Source: Streptomyces inusitatus (GTDB lineage: Bacteria; Actinomycetota; Actinomycetes; Streptomycetales; Streptomycetaceae). Taken from it: a stretch of 64,000 nt of DNA. The stretch is taken from positions 248,001-312,000 of the forward strand of contig NZ_BMWG01000001.1 of NCBI RefSeq assembly GCF_014651115.1. The letters run 5' to 3'. The number at the start of each line of letters is the position of its first letter. Position 1 is the first letter of the stretch. A model generated the notes under the pieces. The model searched no databases. It saw only the letters and a program-made list of their open reading frames with translations, and was not told the DNA's origin. Position numbers and translations under genes: made by a program. This document shows positions 35,557 to 45,023 of the stretch, one piece after another.

Positions 35557-36851
35557 ACCGGATCCTCCGCGTTCAGGGCGACGGGGAGGAAGACGGCGAC
35601 CTCGTAGCCGCCGTCCTCGGTGTCGAGCGCGGTCATCTCACCGCCCAGCATCGACACCCGCTCCCGCATCCCGGTGATGCCGTGTCCCGCTCCCGGCGAC
35701 GGCTTGACCAGGCCCTTGGCGGCGGTGTTCACGACCCGCAGCCCGAGCCCGCCGAGCACATAGCTGACCTCGACCTTCGCCGAGGAACCCGGGGCGTGCC
35801 GCAGGGCGTTGCTCAGCGCCTCCTGGATGATCCGGTACGCCGACAGCTCGACGCCCTGCGGAAGGGTCCGCACCGATCCGGTGACGGTCTTCTCCACATC
35901 GAGGCCCGCCTCGCGGACGTTGTCGAGGAGCCGGCCCAGATCGCCGAGGACGGGCTGCGGGGCGTCGGGGGCCTCGTAGTCCTCCGCGCGGACGACGCCG
36001 AGGATCCGGCGCAGCTCGGTCAGGGCGGCGACCGCGTTCTCCCGGATGGTGACGAACGCCTTCTCCAGCTCGGGCGGCGGGTTCTCCACCCGGTAGGGCG
36101 CGGCCTCGGCCTGGATCGCGACCACGGACATGTGGTGGGCGACCACGTCGTGCAGCTCACGGGCGATGGTGGTGCGCTCCTCCAGCAGGGTGCGGCGGTC
36201 GCGCTCCACGGCGGTGACGGACTGCTGGACGGCGACCTCCGCCCTGGCCTCGCGGCGTACGTGCACCACGGTGGTGGCGAGCAGCAGCAGGGCGGCGCAG
36301 AAGAGCAGCGGCACGGAGTTGCTCCCGTACCCCGCCCAGTCCAAGAACAGCTCGAAGAGCATCGCGTAGGCGGCGGTCAGCACCCACATCCAGACGGCGG
36401 TGCGCGGCCGGGTCCGCAGCGCCACCACCGTCAGCACCGCCAGATGCGCGACGAAGCCGGGCGGTGTCCACGGCCACATGTCCGAGTAGGGCATGAGCGC
36501 CATGACGAGCGGGGTGGCTGCCATCGAGGCCCAGAACGCGCCGACCGGGCGGAGCAGCGTCATCGCCACGAGGGCCCCGTAGACCAGGGCGAACAGCAGC
36601 AGGAGGGAGCCGCTCCGGAGAGACGTGATCGCGCCCATCGTGATGAACGCCGCCGCCGTGAGCACGGCGGCGTGCGGGGCCCAGACCGCGTGCTTGCGTA
36701 TCCGCTCCGGGAGCCGGCGGATCAGCGACCCGTCGGGGCGCAGCGGGGGCAGCGGGCGGTAGGCGAAGGCGTCGTGGAGGAGGTCTTGGCGGAGGCCGCT
36801 CAGGGCCCCGGAGGCCAGCCGGTACTCAGGGCTTCGGGTCTTCTCGGTCAC
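35553..36851 (-). CDS. Sensor histidine kinase (HisKA_3 type)
   Basis: 432 aa from GTG 36851; the frame is open further but the added residues are low-complexity. Five or six hydrophobic segments between residues ~55 and 190 form the membrane sensor. The dimerisation box is RTTIARELHDVVAHHMSVV with the phospho-His, then N box IQEALSNALRHA and G box GAGHGITGMRERV. It phosphorylates the LuxR-type regulator encoded next. The GTG has no clear Shine-Dalgarno sequence, so the start is uncertain. The signal is unknown. Confidence 0.85.
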   Translation of the reverse strand: MTEKTRSPEYRLASGALSGLRQDLLHDAFAYRPLPPLRPDGSLIRRLPERIRKHAVWAPHAAVLTAAAFITMGAITSLRSGSLLLLFALVYGALVAMTLLRPVGAFWASMAATPLVMALMPYSDMWPWTPPGFVAHLAVLTVVALRTRPRTAVWMWVLTAAYAMLFELFLDWAGYGSNSVPLLFCAALLLLATTVVHVRREARAEVAVQQSVTAVERDRRTLLEERTTIARELHDVVAHHMSVVAIQAEAAPYRVENPPPELEKAFVTIRENAVAALTELRRILGVVRAEDYEAPDAPQPVLGDLGRLLDNVREAGLDVEKTVTGSVRTLPQGVELSAYRIIQEALSNALRHAPGSSAKVEVSYVLGGLGLRVVNTAAKGLVKPSPGAGHGITGMRERVSMLGGEMTALDTEDGGYEVAVFLPVALNAEDPV

Positions 36852-36936
36852 GTACCAAACGGTACGGGCGGGTACGGACGCGGTCGTCCCGCTGGCTGCG
36901 GATACCGCCGCGTCCGTCCTGAGGACTACGTGTAGG

Positions 36937-37797
36937 TCACACGTCGCCCTTGGCGGCGTCGACGCCTGCGCCCGCACCGGCGGTGAAGACGCCCGCGTGC
37001 TCCTTCGCCCACTCGGCGAAGGTGCGCGCCGGGCGGCCGGTGACCCGCTCGACGGTGTCGACGACGGTACGGCCCACCGGCGGGGTGTCGCGGTAGACCA
37101 TCAGCAGGAAGTCGATGACCTCGTCGGACTGTCCGGCCGCCCGCCAGCGGACGAGGGCCTCCTCCTCGGTCAGCTCCACCAGCCGAATGGCCCCGCCGCG
37201 CGCGGCGGCCAGTGTCTCGGTCTTGTCCGCGACGGTCAGCGCCTGCGGCCCGGTGAGCACATACTCCTGTCCGCCGTGGCCGTCCTCGGTGAGAGCGACG
37301 GCGGCGACCGCGCCGATGTCGGCCTCGTGGACCATGGCGCTGAGCCGGTCGGTGAACGGCTCGCGCACCTCGCCCTCGGTACGGACGGACTCGGCCCACT
37401 CCAGGGCGTTGGACATGAACTCGACCGGCATCAGCACCGTCCACACGAACTCACTGGCGCGGACCGCGTCCTCCAGCGGGGTGGGGCCGCCGCCGTGCAG
37501 CACGGTGATGCGGCGGACGCCCGCCTCGCGGGCCAGCTCCAGAATGCGCGGGCCGGTCTCCAGCGGGGTGAAGTACGGCCCGCCGAAGGTGATCAGATGG
37601 AGTCCCGTGACGCCCTGGAGGGCGGCGGCGAGGGACTCGGGGTCGGTGAGGTCGCCGCGTACGGTCTCCACCCCGGCGGGGAGGTCCGCACGGGCGGGGT
37701 CACGGGTGAGGGCGCGCACCGAGTGGCCTCGGTCCAGCAGTTCGCGGACAAGCTGAGTGCCGACGGTTCCGGTTGCTCCTGTGACGAGATGAGTCAT
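36937..37797 (-). CDS. NmrA-like NAD(P)-binding reductase
   Basis: 286 aa. The N-terminal Rossmann motif is HLVTGATGTVGTQLVRELLDRGH with the usual G-x-x-G-x-x-G, followed by VRALTRDPARA and VRGDLTDPESL. The remainder matches atypical short-chain dehydrogenases of the NmrA/quinone oxidoreductase 2 (QorB) group, which reduce quinones or act as NADP sensors. No catalytic Y-x-x-x-K is apparent. It lies 86 bp upstream of the sensor kinase on the same strand, but nothing else ties them together. Confidence 0.85.
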   Translation of the reverse strand: MTHLVTGATGTVGTQLVRELLDRGHSVRALTRDPARADLPAGVETVRGDLTDPESLAAALQGVTGLHLITFGGPYFTPLETGPRILELAREAGVRRITVLHGGGPTPLEDAVRASEFVWTVLMPVEFMSNALEWAESVRTEGEVREPFTDRLSAMVHEADIGAVAAVALTEDGHGGQEYVLTGPQALTVADKTETLAAARGGAIRLVELTEEEALVRWRAAGQSDEVIDFLLMVYRDTPPVGRTVVDTVERVTGRPARTFAEWAKEHAGVFTAGAGAGVDAAKGDV

Positions 37798-37848
37798 GGG
37801 AACACCCTAGGAAGCCTCGCGGTCAGCTGCTGTCCTTAATTCGATTTG

Positions 37849-38730
37849 TCACCAAGCAAGCTGGGCGATCTCCTCGGCGACCACCGCGCAGGCGTCCGCC
37901 GCCGGGTCGATCAGCGCGAAGTGCCCGATCTCCTCCAGCAGGGTCAGCCCGACGGTCTCCCCGGCCCTGGCGGCGGCGTCGACGAACGACTCGGCGAGCG
38001 TGTGCGGCACGGTGATGTCCGCCCGCCCCTGCACCAGGGTGGTGGCGATCCCGGTGGGCAGCAGCACGGCCGGGTCGCTGTGCGCCCGCCGCTCGGCGAG
38101 GAGTTCGTCGCCGCCGCCCTCCCCGACCAGGAACTGGCGCACCGCGCCCGCGCACCCGTCCAGCTCCACCGCGAGCGCCAGATCGGCGAGCGGGGCGAGC
38201 GCGACCACCCCGCGCAGCGGCGGCGGCTCGGGCAGCCGCCAGGGGGACCCGGCGGGCAGCACATGCCGGGCGGCGGCCCACAGCGCGAGCTGCCCGCCCG
38301 CCGAGTGGCCGGTCAGCACGGTCCGCCCGGCGTCGGCCGACGGCAGCGCGTCGCGGGCGAGCGCGGGCAGCGCGTCCAGCACGGCGGCCACATCGTCGAA
38401 GGTCTCCGGCCAGCGCCCGGCGACCGGCCCGGCCCCGCCCTGCTGGGGCAGGTCCCGGCCGCGCCGGTACTCGACATTGGCGACCGCGAGACCCCGCCGG
38501 GCGAGGAAGTCCGCGAACGGGGTGACATGCCGCCGGTCGTACCGGGCCCGCCAGGCCCCGCCGTGCAGCAGGACGACGAGCGGCACACCCTCCCGGCCGT
38601 CGCGCGGCGCGTAGAAGTCGACGATCTGATCGGGATGATCGCCGTACGCGATGGTGGCGTCCGGAGCCACCGCCGGGTGCGAGAAGACCGACTCGGCCTC
38701 GGCGGTGTCACGGGCGACAGGGTCCGGCAT
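37849..38730 (-). CDS. Alpha/beta hydrolase, probable kynurenine formamidase
   Basis: 293 aa. The oxyanion motif HGGAWRARYDRRHV, nucleophile elbow TVLTGHSAGGQLALWAA, late Asp in VQGRADITVP and His in IGHFALIDP make up an esterase/AFMID-like catalytic set. It lies directly downstream of genes for tryptophan 2,3-dioxygenase and kynureninase (gap about 120 bp). That leaves hydrolysis of N-formylkynurenine as the only step without an enzyme, so this role is strongly suggested by context though not provable from sequence. Confidence 0.82.
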   Translation of the reverse strand: MPDPVARDTAEAESVFSHPAVAPDATIAYGDHPDQIVDFYAPRDGREGVPLVVLLHGGAWRARYDRRHVTPFADFLARRGLAVANVEYRRGRDLPQQGGAGPVAGRWPETFDDVAAVLDALPALARDALPSADAGRTVLTGHSAGGQLALWAAARHVLPAGSPWRLPEPPPLRGVVALAPLADLALAVELDGCAGAVRQFLVGEGGGDELLAERRAHSDPAVLLPTGIATTLVQGRADITVPHTLAESFVDAAARAGETVGLTLLEEIGHFALIDPAADACAVVAEEIAQLAW

Positions 38731-38853
38731 GCGGGCTCAACCTTCCCGGGGAGTCGCGGAATTGACCGCGGGCCCCGGAAGGGCGACCCGCGGAAATGAT
38801 CTGATCAGCGGGGACGCTATCAGTACCCCCCGCCGACCGATCTCAATCCCGCG

Positions 38854-40116
38854 TCAGGCCCGCGGCACTTCGGCGAGCACCTCCCCGAGCGCCGCCGCCG
38901 CCCGCCGGACGTCCTCGAATCCGGTGTACAGCGGTGTGAACCCAAAACGCAGCACGTCGGGCCCGCGCAGATCCCCGACGACCCCCCGCCCGGCGAGCCG
39001 GTCCATGACGGCGGGAGCCTCGGCGCAGCGCAGCGCGATCTGGCTGCCCCGGGCCTCGTGCGCGACCGGAGTCAGTGAACTCACCCTGGAATCAACGCCG
39101 TTGAGACCGCCCTCCGCATACGTCTCGGCGCACCGGAGGAAGAAGTCGGTCAGGGCCAGACTCTTCGCCCGTACGGAGTCCATGTCGACCCCCTCCCAGA
39201 CGTCCAGCGCCGCGTCCAGCGCCAGCAGGGAGAGGATGTCCGGCGTCCCCACCCGCCCGCGCGCCGCGCCGCCGGCCGGGGTGTAGCGGTGGTCCATCGC
39301 GAACGGGTCCGCGTGGGAGTTCCACCCCGGCAGCGGGGACTCGAACGCCTCCTGGTGGCGCTCGGCGACGTACAGATACGCGGGTGAACCGGGCCCGCCG
39401 TTCAGATACTTGTAGGTGCAGCCCACCGCGAGATCGACCCCGTGGGCGTCCAGGTCGACGGGCAGCGCGCCCGCGCTGTGGCACAGGTCCCAGACGGCGA
39501 TCGCGCCCGCCTCGTGGACGGCGGCGGTCAGCGCGGGCAGATCGTGGAGCCGGCCGCTGCGGTAGTCCACATGGTTGAGGAGGACGACGGCGGTGGCCGG
39601 GCCGAGCGCGGCGGACAGCTCCCGGGGGTCGGCGTGGACGATCCGGCGGCCCGTCAGCCGGGCCGCCGACTCGGCGACATAGCCGTCCGTGGGGAAGGTG
39701 GCGGCGTCCACCACGATGTCCGTACGGCTCTCGTCCGCGCTCAGCCGGACCCCGGCGACCACGGCCTTGAACACATTGACGCTGGTGGAGTCCCCGACCA
39801 CGATCTGTCCCGGCCCCGCCCCGACCAGCGGCGCGATCCGGTCGCCGATCCGCTCGGGCGCGTCCCACCAGCCGCTCTCGCGCCAGGAGTGGATCCGCAG
39901 CTCGCCCCACTGGCGGGCGACGACATCGGCGACCCGGGCGGGGACATGGGCGGGGAGCGCGCCGAGCGAGTTCCCGTCGAGATAGACCCCGCCGTCCAGG
40001 ACGAACAGCTCGCGCAGCGGGGCGAGCGGATCGGCGGCGTCGAGCGCGGCGGCGTCGCGGACCAGTTCGTCGGTCAGTACTGATTCGTCAGGCTGTGTCA
40101 TCCGGTGGTCAGACAT
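38854..40116 (-). CDS. kynU: Kynureninase
   Basis: 420 aa, full length. PLP enzyme of fold type I: NSLGALPAHVP at the N-terminus, SGWWDAPERIGDRIAPLVGAG, DSTSVNVFKA, the LCHSAGALPVDLDAHGVDLAVGCTYKYLNGGPG segment (described here in two parts: Asp-His/Ser region and the Schiff-base Lys in YKYLNGG). It cleaves kynurenine to anthranilate and alanine. Its start overlaps the end of the tryptophan dioxygenase gene by 8 bp, so they form one operon. Confidence 0.95.
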   Translation of the reverse strand: MSDHRMTQPDESVLTDELVRDAAALDAADPLAPLRELFVLDGGVYLDGNSLGALPAHVPARVADVVARQWGELRIHSWRESGWWDAPERIGDRIAPLVGAGPGQIVVGDSTSVNVFKAVVAGVRLSADESRTDIVVDAATFPTDGYVAESAARLTGRRIVHADPRELSAALGPATAVVLLNHVDYRSGRLHDLPALTAAVHEAGAIAVWDLCHSAGALPVDLDAHGVDLAVGCTYKYLNGGPGSPAYLYVAERHQEAFESPLPGWNSHADPFAMDHRYTPAGGAARGRVGTPDILSLLALDAALDVWEGVDMDSVRAKSLALTDFFLRCAETYAEGGLNGVDSRVSSLTPVAHEARGSQIALRCAEAPAVMDRLAGRGVVGDLRGPDVLRFGFTPLYTGFEDVRRAAAALGEVLAEVPRA

Positions 40117-40930
40117 GGCTGCGGGCCGTCCACAGCTCGGGGAAGACGTTCTTCACGGCGCGCTTCTCCAGCCAGGCCACCCCGGCGGAGCCCCCGGTGC
40201 CCGTCTTGGAGCCCATGGCCCGCCGGGTCGCCACCAGATGGTCGTTGCGCCAGCGCCACACCAGCTCGCCGACGTCCGTGAGCGCCTCCCCGAGCCGGAT
40301 CAGCTCCTCGTGCCGCCCGGGCTCCGCGTATACCCCGGCCCAGATCCGCTCCACGACCGCGTCCGGCTCGTACCTCAGCGCCGGATCGCGCCGCAGCACC
40401 TCCTGCGGTACGGGCAGCCCCCGCCGCGACAGCAGGCTCAGCACCTCGTCGTACAGGCTGGGCTCGTGCAGCGCCTTCTCCAGCTCGGCGTGGACCCGGG
40501 GCGCGCCCCGGTGCGGCACCAGCATCGACGCGGACTTCTCGCCGAGCAGGAACTCCATCCGCCGGTACATCGCCGACTGGAAGCCCGAGCCCTCGCCGAG
40601 CGCGCTCCGGTACGAGTTGAACTGGGCGGGTGTGAGCTGGCCGAGCGGCTTCCAGGAGGCGTTCAGCGCCTCCAGCTCGCGCACAGACCGCTTGAGCGCG
40701 TCCACCGCCGCCGGGATCCGGTCCTCGCGCAGGGCGCGCCCGGCGGTCTCCCACTCATGGACGATCACGGTGAACCACAGCTCCATGACCTGGGTGGTGA
40801 CCAGGAAGACCATCTCGCCCGGGTCCTTCGACCTCGGGTGCTGAAGATGGGTCAGCACATCGGCCTGGACATAGTCCTCGTAGGGCGTGGTCCCCGCGAA
40901 GTCCAGATTCGGGGTCGCGTCATGTGACAT
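40109..40930 (-). CDS. kynA: Tryptophan 2,3-dioxygenase
   Basis: 273 aa, haem enzyme. Landmarks: TTPYEDYVQADVLTHLQHPR (substrate-binding region), QVMELWFTVIVHEWE, YRSALGEGSGFQS, and WRWRNDHLVATRRAMGSKTGTGGSAG (split over the haem-ligand His of NDHL and the GTGGS loop). It opens the indole ring of L-tryptophan to N-formylkynurenine. First gene of the kyn operon, with its promoter in the 160-bp gap to the DUF3151 gene. Confidence 0.96.
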   Translation of the reverse strand: MSHDATPNLDFAGTTPYEDYVQADVLTHLQHPRSKDPGEMVFLVTTQVMELWFTVIVHEWETAGRALREDRIPAAVDALKRSVRELEALNASWKPLGQLTPAQFNSYRSALGEGSGFQSAMYRRMEFLLGEKSASMLVPHRGAPRVHAELEKALHEPSLYDEVLSLLSRRGLPVPQEVLRRDPALRYEPDAVVERIWAGVYAEPGRHEELIRLGEALTDVGELVWRWRNDHLVATRRAMGSKTGTGGSAGVAWLEKRAVKNVFPELWTARSHV

Positions 40931-41092
40931 CGCTGTCTCCTCGACGTGTCCGGGTAGCGGTCCGCCCCTTCCTGTCCGGTGTGGGAGCCCCGGTCCCCGA
41001 TCGCATCATAAGCCGGGGCCCGTGGCCCCTCCACGCGTCTGCGCGAAAGGGGGCACGGGCCCCGCCGTCCACTCGCCGTCCACCGCTTTCGA

Positions 41093-41506
41093 TCAGCCGA
41101 GCGTGGCCGCCGCCGTCTCGGAGGAGTCCCGCAGAAACGTCGAGCACCGCTCGTACTCGGCCTGCTCACCGATGGCCCCGGCGGCCCGCGCCAGCGCGTG
41201 CAGCGCCCGCAGGAATCCCCGGTTCGGCTCGTGCTCCCACGGCACGGGCCCGTGGCCCTTCCATCCACTGCGCCGCAGCGCGTCCAGCCCCCGGTGGTAC
41301 CCGGTGCGGGCGTACGCGTACGACTCCACCACGCTGCCCCGCTCGTACGCCTCGTCCGCGAGCAGCGCCCACGCCAGCGAAGACGTCGGGAACTTGGCGG
41401 CGACCTCCGCCGCCGAGGCCCCGGCCGCCAGCAGCTCACGCGGCTCGGCCTCGTCCGGCAGATGCGTGGGCGCCGGTCCCCCCAGAAGATTCTCGTGGAT
41501 ACCCAT
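41093..41506 (-). CDS. DUF3151 protein
   Basis: 137 aa, soluble and helical, matching the actinobacterial DUF3151 pattern: HENLLGGPAPTHLP at the start, SSLAWALLADEAY, YAYARTGYHRGLDALRRSGW and WEHEPNRGFLRALHALARAA. Function unknown. It is conserved at this position near fba in Streptomyces (from memory). Confidence 0.85.
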   Translation of the reverse strand: MGIHENLLGGPAPTHLPDEAEPRELLAAGASAAEVAAKFPTSSLAWALLADEAYERGSVVESYAYARTGYHRGLDALRRSGWKGHGPVPWEHEPNRGFLRALHALARAAGAIGEQAEYERCSTFLRDSSETAAATLG

Positions 41507-41546
41507 GCCCCCAGTCTCCCAGGTCCCGCCGGCGATCCCGCGCGCC

Positions 41547-42989
41547 TCACACCTTCTCCAGGGGCGGCGCCCCCACCCCGCAGTTCACCCTGCACTCCGG
41601 GCGCGGACCCGCCCGCTCCGGCCGCCGTACCCACCCGGCCGCGATCAGGGCCCCCAGTACCAGCACCCCCGCGCACATCGGCATAGCCCGCTTGAACGTC
41701 GCGCCGAACTCGGCCGCCGAGCGGTACGCCTCCGGGCCCATGCCGGCCAGCAGCGGCAGGGCCGCCACCGCGAGGAGGCCCGCCGCGCGGGCCGCCGCGT
41801 TGTTGACCCCGCTGGCGATGCCGGCGCGGGCGGTGTCCACGGACGCGAGGACGGTCGCGGTGAGCGGGGCGACCAGGGTCACCATGCCCAGGCCCATCAC
41901 CAGCAGCGCGGGCAGGACGTCCGCCACGTACGAGGGGCGCTCCCCCACCCGCAGCATCAGCAGCATCCCGGCGGCGCACAGCAGCGGCCCCACGGTCAGC
42001 GGGATGCGGGGCCCGATGCGCTCCGCGAGCGCGCCCGAGCGGGCCGAGAAGAGCAGCATCAGCACGGTGGTCGGCAGCAGCGCCACCCCGGCCTGGAGCG
42101 GGGAGTAGCCGGAGACCACCTGGAGCTGGAGCGCCACCAGGAAGAAGAAGCCGCCGAACGCCGCGTACACACAGAGTGTCACCAGATTGACGGCGGTGAA
42201 CAGCCGCGAACGGAAGATCGACAGCGGCAGCATCGGATCCGGCCGCCGCCGCTCCACCGCGACGAACGCCACCCCGACCACCACCCCCGCCGCCCCCGCC
42301 CACCAGGCGGGCGCGATCAGCGCGTAGGTGACCAGCGTCAGCGCCGCCGCGCCGAGGACCGCGCCGAGGACGTCGAAGCCCTTGCCGTGCGCCCGGGGAT
42401 CCCTCGACTCCGGTACGTGACGCAGTGCGACCGGCACACAGAGCGCCGCGAGCGGCACATTGATCAGGAAGACCCACCGCCACCCCGGCCCGTCGACCAG
42501 CCACCCCCCGACGAACGGCCCGACCGCCGCCCCGACCCCGCCAAGACCAGACCAGAGCCCGACCGCCCGCGCCCGGTCGTCCGGATGGAAACTCGCCTGG
42601 ATCAGCGCCAGCGACCCCGGCGTGAGCAGCGCCCCGCCGATCCCCTGAAAGGCCCGCGCCAGCACCAGCGTCTCCCCGCTCGGCGCGATCCCGCACAGCA
42701 GCGACCCGACCGCGAACCACACCACCCCGACGACGAACACCTTCCGCCGCCCGTACCGGTCGCCGAGCGCCCCGCCCAGCAGGATCAGCCCGGCCAGGGA
42801 GAGCATGTACGCGTTCACGGTCCACTGGAGGACCGCCATGTCCGCGTTGAGATCCTCGCCGATGCGCGGCAGCGCCACATTCACGACGGTCGAGTCCAGC
42901 ATCGCCATCGTCGACCCGAGCACGGTGGTGAGCACCACCCACCGGCCGGTCGCCGTACCAAGCCTGATCTCCCCAGGACGGTCATCCAT
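41547..42989 (-). CDS. MFS transporter, DHA2 (14-TM) drug exporter
   Basis: 480 aa with about 14 hydrophobic segments. Motif A appears as GGALGDRYGRRKVF after TM2, motif D1 as TVVNVALPRIGEDL in TM1, and motif C-like RAFQGIGGALLTPG in TM5, all typical of EmrB/QacA-type proton antiporters. It probably exports a drug-like compound. The chosen ATG 42989 (MDDRPGE) removes an 11-residue upstream stretch without an RBS. No regulator is adjacent. Confidence 0.9.
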   Translation of the reverse strand: MDDRPGEIRLGTATGRWVVLTTVLGSTMAMLDSTVVNVALPRIGEDLNADMAVLQWTVNAYMLSLAGLILLGGALGDRYGRRKVFVVGVVWFAVGSLLCGIAPSGETLVLARAFQGIGGALLTPGSLALIQASFHPDDRARAVGLWSGLGGVGAAVGPFVGGWLVDGPGWRWVFLINVPLAALCVPVALRHVPESRDPRAHGKGFDVLGAVLGAAALTLVTYALIAPAWWAGAAGVVVGVAFVAVERRRPDPMLPLSIFRSRLFTAVNLVTLCVYAAFGGFFFLVALQLQVVSGYSPLQAGVALLPTTVLMLLFSARSGALAERIGPRIPLTVGPLLCAAGMLLMLRVGERPSYVADVLPALLVMGLGMVTLVAPLTATVLASVDTARAGIASGVNNAAARAAGLLAVAALPLLAGMGPEAYRSAAEFGATFKRAMPMCAGVLVLGALIAAGWVRRPERAGPRPECRVNCGVGAPPLEKV

Positions 42990-43040
42990 ACCGGGATCAT
43001 CCCCCCGGGACCGGCTCCCCACGAGTGGGCGGGGCCCGGC

Positions 43041-43643
43041 TCAGACGCCGAGCAGCTCCGAGACGTCGAGAGTGATCTCCGCTGTGCCCTCGGCCCCGAC
43101 GGAGGCGGGGAGGGTGATCCGCTGGCCCGGGGCGAACACCTGGTGGTTCTCGTAGACGACGCCCACCGGGTCGGTCAGGACATGGATCCGGCCGTGCTTG
43201 CGGTTGACGATCAAGTAGACCGGGATCTTGGCCTCGGCGTAGGCGTTGACTTTGCCGCGGAGATCGTTGTTGTAGTTGCTCGACGTCACTTCCACGACGA
43301 GGTGAACAATCACCGGGTCGAAGCATCCGTGCTCAACGACATGATCACGGAAGTCTGCGTCCACCACGGCGAGATCAGGGATGGCGTAGTCCGACGGCCC
43401 GCTCGGCAGCCAGATGCCGACGCTTTGATGCACCCTGGTCTCTTTGCCGTGCAGCCCGGCGGCGATAAAAGGGACCATGAGGTCCGTCAAGATATCGGCG
43501 TGATCGCCGTCCGCAGATGGGGACACGGTGATGATGCCTCCGATGATCTCGACGCGATGCCCCTCCTCCATGAGACGGTCCGCCGCCTCAAGGAGGGACT
43601 CGGGCTCGCTGTCACAGGGGTGCTCGACTGCTGCGGCAGACAT
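43041..43643 (-). CDS. Uma2-family (PD-(D/E)XK) endonuclease-like protein
   Basis: 200 aa from ATG 43643 with AGGAGG 5 nt upstream. The Uma2/DUF820 core is present: EIIGGIITVSPSADGDH, YAIPDLAVVDADF (Asp), VIVHLVVEVTSSNYNNDLRGK (E-x-V and Lys) and IPVYLIVNRKHGRI. These are restriction-like folds often abundant in Streptomyces, with unknown substrates. It is a single gene between the MFS and fba genes. Confidence 0.88.
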   Translation of the reverse strand: MSAAAVEHPCDSEPESLLEAADRLMEEGHRVEIIGGIITVSPSADGDHADILTDLMVPFIAAGLHGKETRVHQSVGIWLPSGPSDYAIPDLAVVDADFRDHVVEHGCFDPVIVHLVVEVTSSNYNNDLRGKVNAYAEAKIPVYLIVNRKHGRIHVLTDPVGVVYENHQVFAPGQRITLPASVGAEGTAEITLDVSELLGV

Positions 43644-43731
43644 ATGAACCTCCTGATGGCTGATGTCGAGAACATCATCGTAGGACGGCGGGCCCGTATG
43701 TGTCCCACAGCGACTCGTCCACCCGTACGAG

Positions 43732-43766
43732 TGAGGCCCGGCGTCCACCAGGGACACCGGGCCTCA
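43732..43766 (-). terminator. fba terminator hairpin
   Basis: 10-bp perfect outer stem TGAGGCCCGG / CCGGGCCTCA plus an inner GTCC/GGAC pairing, about 20 nt past the fba stop. Confidence 0.75.
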
Positions 43767-43785
43767 TCAGGGGCGATCTGCGCGA

Positions 43786-44808
43786 CTACTTCAGCTTGGT
43801 GCCCGCCGAGCGCAGCGCGCCGCACGCCTCGGTGACGCGGACGGCCATGCCGGCCTCGGCGAGCTTGCCCCAGGTGCGGGGGTCGTAGGTCTTCTTGTCG
43901 CCGACCTCGCCGTCGACCTTGAGGACGCGGTCGTAGTTGGTGAACATGTGGGCGGCGACGGGACGCGTGAAGGCGTACTGGGTGTCGGTGTCGAGGTTCA
44001 TCTTCACGACGCCGTTCTCCAGCGCGGTGGCGATCTCCTCGGCGGTGGAGCCGGAGCCGCCGTGGAAGACGAAGTCGAACGGGTCGGCCTTGCCGTACCG
44101 CTCGCTCACGCCCTGCTGGAGGTCCTTGAGCAGCTCCGGGCGGAGGACGACATTGCCCGGCTTGTAGACGCCGTGGACGTTGCCGAAGGAGGCGGCCAGC
44201 AGGTAGCGGCCCTTCTCGCCCAGGCCGAGGGCCTCGGCGGTGCGCAGGGCGTCGTCGACGGTGGTGTACAGCTCGTCGTTGATCTCGTGCGTGACACCGT
44301 CCTCCTCGCCGCCGGTCGGGGTGATCTCGACCTCAAGGATGATCTTGGCGGCGGCGGCCTGCGCCAGCAGCTCCTGGCCGATGGAGAGGTTGTCGGCGAG
44401 GTTCTCGGCGGAACCGTCCCACATGTGGGACTGGAAGAGCGGGTTCTCACCACGGGCGACGCGCTCGGCGGAGACCGCGAGCAGCGGGCGGACATAGCCG
44501 TCCAGCTTGTCCTTGGGGCAGTGGTCCGTGTGGAGCGCGACGGTGATGTCGTACTTGGCGGCGACGATATGTGCGAACTCGGCCAGGGCGACCGCGCCGG
44601 TGACCATGTCCTTGCTGTACTGGCCGCCCAGGAACTCGGCTCCGCCGGTGGAGATCTGGATGATGCCGTCGCTCTCGGCCTCCGCGAAGCCGCGCAGCGC
44701 CGCGTGGAGGGTCTGGGAGGAGGTCACGTTGATGGCCGGGTAGGCGAACTTTCCTGCCTTCGCCCGGTCGAGCATCTCGTTGTAGACCTCGGGGGTTGCG
44801 ATGGGCAT
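43786..44808 (-). CDS. fbaA: Class II fructose-bisphosphate aldolase
   Basis: 340 aa. Zinc-binding HTDHCPKD, ISTGGAEFLGGQYSKD, EVEITPTGGEEDGV, GNVHGVYKPGN, FHGGSGS and the MNLDTDTQYAF loop are all in place. It cleaves fructose 1,6-bisphosphate in glycolysis and works in reverse for gluconeogenesis. Single gene with its own terminator; conserved near pyrE in Streptomyces. Confidence 0.97.
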   Translation of the reverse strand: MPIATPEVYNEMLDRAKAGKFAYPAINVTSSQTLHAALRGFAEAESDGIIQISTGGAEFLGGQYSKDMVTGAVALAEFAHIVAAKYDITVALHTDHCPKDKLDGYVRPLLAVSAERVARGENPLFQSHMWDGSAENLADNLSIGQELLAQAAAAKIILEVEITPTGGEEDGVTHEINDELYTTVDDALRTAEALGLGEKGRYLLAASFGNVHGVYKPGNVVLRPELLKDLQQGVSERYGKADPFDFVFHGGSGSTAEEIATALENGVVKMNLDTDTQYAFTRPVAAHMFTNYDRVLKVDGEVGDKKTYDPRTWGKLAEAGMAVRVTEACGALRSAGTKLK

Positions 44809-44946
44809 GTCCGCTCCTTGTTATGTGCGGTGTGCGATAGGTACTGGCCCTGACCTTGGGGCGACGTCATCGTCAGCCCTCATCTTTCCAGACTCGGCCC
44901 AGGACTCCACCACGGCCGGTCCCCCGCCGTGCGCACGGAGCGCCGA

Positions 44947-44987
44947 ACAAGCCCCCGACCTTGCGTCACCGCAGGTCAGGGGCTTGT
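44947..44987 (-). terminator. pyrE terminator hairpin
   Basis: 9-bp perfect outer stem ACAAGCCCC / GGGGCTTGT extended inward by GACCT/AGGTC, about 35 nt past the pyrE stop and upstream of fba. Confidence 0.7.
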
Positions 44988-45023
44988 CAGGGTCAAAGGA
45001 GCCTCAGGAAGGCCCCAGGGGGC

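Noticed and set aside
40887..43835. 982-codon + strand open frame across kynA, DUF3151 and MFS genes
   Set aside because: Arg/Pro/His-rich low-complexity translation with no domain pattern, opposite three well-supported genes.
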